Below the pieces are notes generated by a model. That model did no database searches. It was not told the DNA's origin and was given only the letters and a program-made list of their open reading frames with translations. A stretch of 47,252 nucleotides of DNA. It comes from Ectocarpus siliculosus. Lineage: Eukaryota; Sar; Phaeophyceae; Ectocarpales; Ectocarpaceae. The position numbers were made by a program, and so were the translations under genes. How positions within the stretch are numbered: position 1 is the first letter of the stretch; each line of letters begins with the position of its first letter. Shown in pieces: positions 47,001-47,252 of the stretch. The DNA lies in assembly GCA_000310025.1 (NCBI GenBank), contig FN648707.1, positions 1,544,706-1,591,957 of the forward strand. The letters run 5' to 3'.

Positions 47001-47127
47001 AACATGTCCAAGCCCTCACCAACTCGATCCCTCTGTGTACGTCCCTCTTGGTCCCTCAACGGCATCGCAGCAACCAGTGGCACCCGGGATACCCGCTGCT
47101 CCGGTTCTGGAGCCAACCGCTTCGGAG
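38074..47127 (+). CDS. Tandem mini-exon array 2: 39 phase-0 exons of 57 nt, Pro/Ala-rich repeat (runs off the window)
   Basis: Thirty-nine exons of exactly 57 nt lie between TTCGTCCCTCTTG...GGCATCGCAG and GTGGGTA (variants GTGTGTG, GTTGGTG, GTGGGAA, GTGAGTA). Starts: 38074, 38399, 38633, 38861, 39087, 39327, 39562, 39796, 40033, 40260, 40494, 40732, 40967, 41202, 41441, 41674, 41907, 42140, 42373, 42606, 42839, 43078, 43311, 43546, 43779, 44018, 44251, 44484, 44717, 44956, 45189, 45422, 45661, 45894, 46127, 46366, 46599, 46838, 47071. Each encodes QPVAPGTPAAPVLAPTAPE or a close variant with no stop, so splicing would give at least 741 residues. Unit periods vary from 227 to 240 (up to 325 at the left edge), all of the variation being in the introns. 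Function is unknown; an extended, possibly O-glycosylated extracellular chain is inferred. It may belong to the same gene as array 1. The 3' end lies beyond the window. Confidence 0.62.
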
Positions 47128-47252
47128 GTGGGTATTTGGAAGTATGTGTGCCAGGCAGGCAGACACGGTAGAGGTACCAAGCCATCCGTCTCGGGCATTG
47201 ATTCAGGCTGCGGTATTGCTGTTGGCATATGAAAGCATGTCCAAGCCCTCTC

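Larger units (their letters stand above)
37737..47252 (+). repeat. Tandem array of about 235-bp exon-intron units with several intron subtypes
   Basis: The conserved intron blocks are 'tagaagtaccaaatcaacca', 'tatcgggcattgattcaggc', 'tacggtgtccctattctca' and 'aaacatgtccaagccctc'. The first 40-50 bases of the intron fall into subtypes: 'tgattttagggctactgtag' (182-nt introns), 'tttgttgttatgcgggctag', 'tttggaagtatgtgtgccag', 'tattttattgggggctagac' and 'tgatatttgggctgctgtag' (mostly about 176 nt). Right of 42.8 kb the subtypes repeat in runs, for example four subtypes in a fixed order at 43779-44484 and again from 44717. This shows block duplication of several units at a time. The array is still in progress at the window edge. 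Confidence 0.9.

Noticed and set aside
28332-47252. CRISPR array
   Set aside because: Units are 230-400 bp with conserved 'spacers', show no short palindromic repeats, and lie in an intron-bearing eukaryotic genome.
28332-47252. Plain non-coding satellite DNA
   Set aside because: Constant exon length, phase-0 boundaries, splice consensus at both ends of nearly every unit and absence of stops in about 60 repeats argue against it. Expression is unproven, so the possibility is kept as the main alternative.

Overview
The window is nuclear eukaryotic DNA. Genes are broken by spliceosomal introns, non-LTR retrotransposons and a tRNA-derived SINE are present, and there are many MITE-like foldbacks and microsatellites but no operons. 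The best-supported gene is a Pmp-repeat receptor with a TRP-like membrane domain. Together with moderately GC-rich coding DNA, long introns and TTAGGG-like interstitial repeats, it suggests a stramenopile, most likely a brown alga of the Ectocarpus type. That assignment is inference; no rRNA or organellar marker is present.

Layout. 1-4.8 kb: a decayed minus-strand non-LTR retrotransposon, split by a 204-bp TA-flanked MITE, in otherwise featureless DNA. 4.8-5.4 kb: a foldback element full of CCATGGAAGC motifs. 5.8-10.6 kb: a complete five-exon minus-strand gene for a 1024-residue membrane protein (signal peptide, Pmp beta-helix, Cys-rich stalk, about eight membrane segments). 10.7-13.1 kb: no recognisable gene. 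13.1-14.4 kb: strongly G-biased low-complexity DNA. 14.5-17.4 kb: diverged repeats and unrecognised DNA. 17.7-20.1 kb: a better preserved plus-strand retrotransposon with a reverse transcriptase, bracketed by inverted copies of another repeat. 20.5-27.7 kb: a repeat graveyard with a near-perfect 340-bp foldback, two copies of a dimeric tRNA-type SINE, a palindrome and several dispersed duplications.

27.7-47.25 kb: the most striking part. Two successive tandem arrays look at first like satellites, but each unit reads as a small phase-0 exon plus its intron. Array 1 (about 28.3-37.2 kb) has 23 exon copies, mostly 72 nt, encoding a Thr/Pro-rich repeat ending PTRPPVDPQ. Array 2 (about 37.7 kb to the right edge) has 40 copies; 39 of them are exactly 57 nt with an acceptor AG and a donor GT, encoding the 19-residue repeat QPVAPGTPAAPVLAPTAPE or close variants. 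Intron lengths vary freely, while exon lengths are constant or change by multiples of three, with two exceptions. If transcribed, this is one or two genes for a very long Pro/Thr/Ala-rich, probably extracellular protein (about 560 plus at least 740 residues) that grows and shrinks by whole exons.
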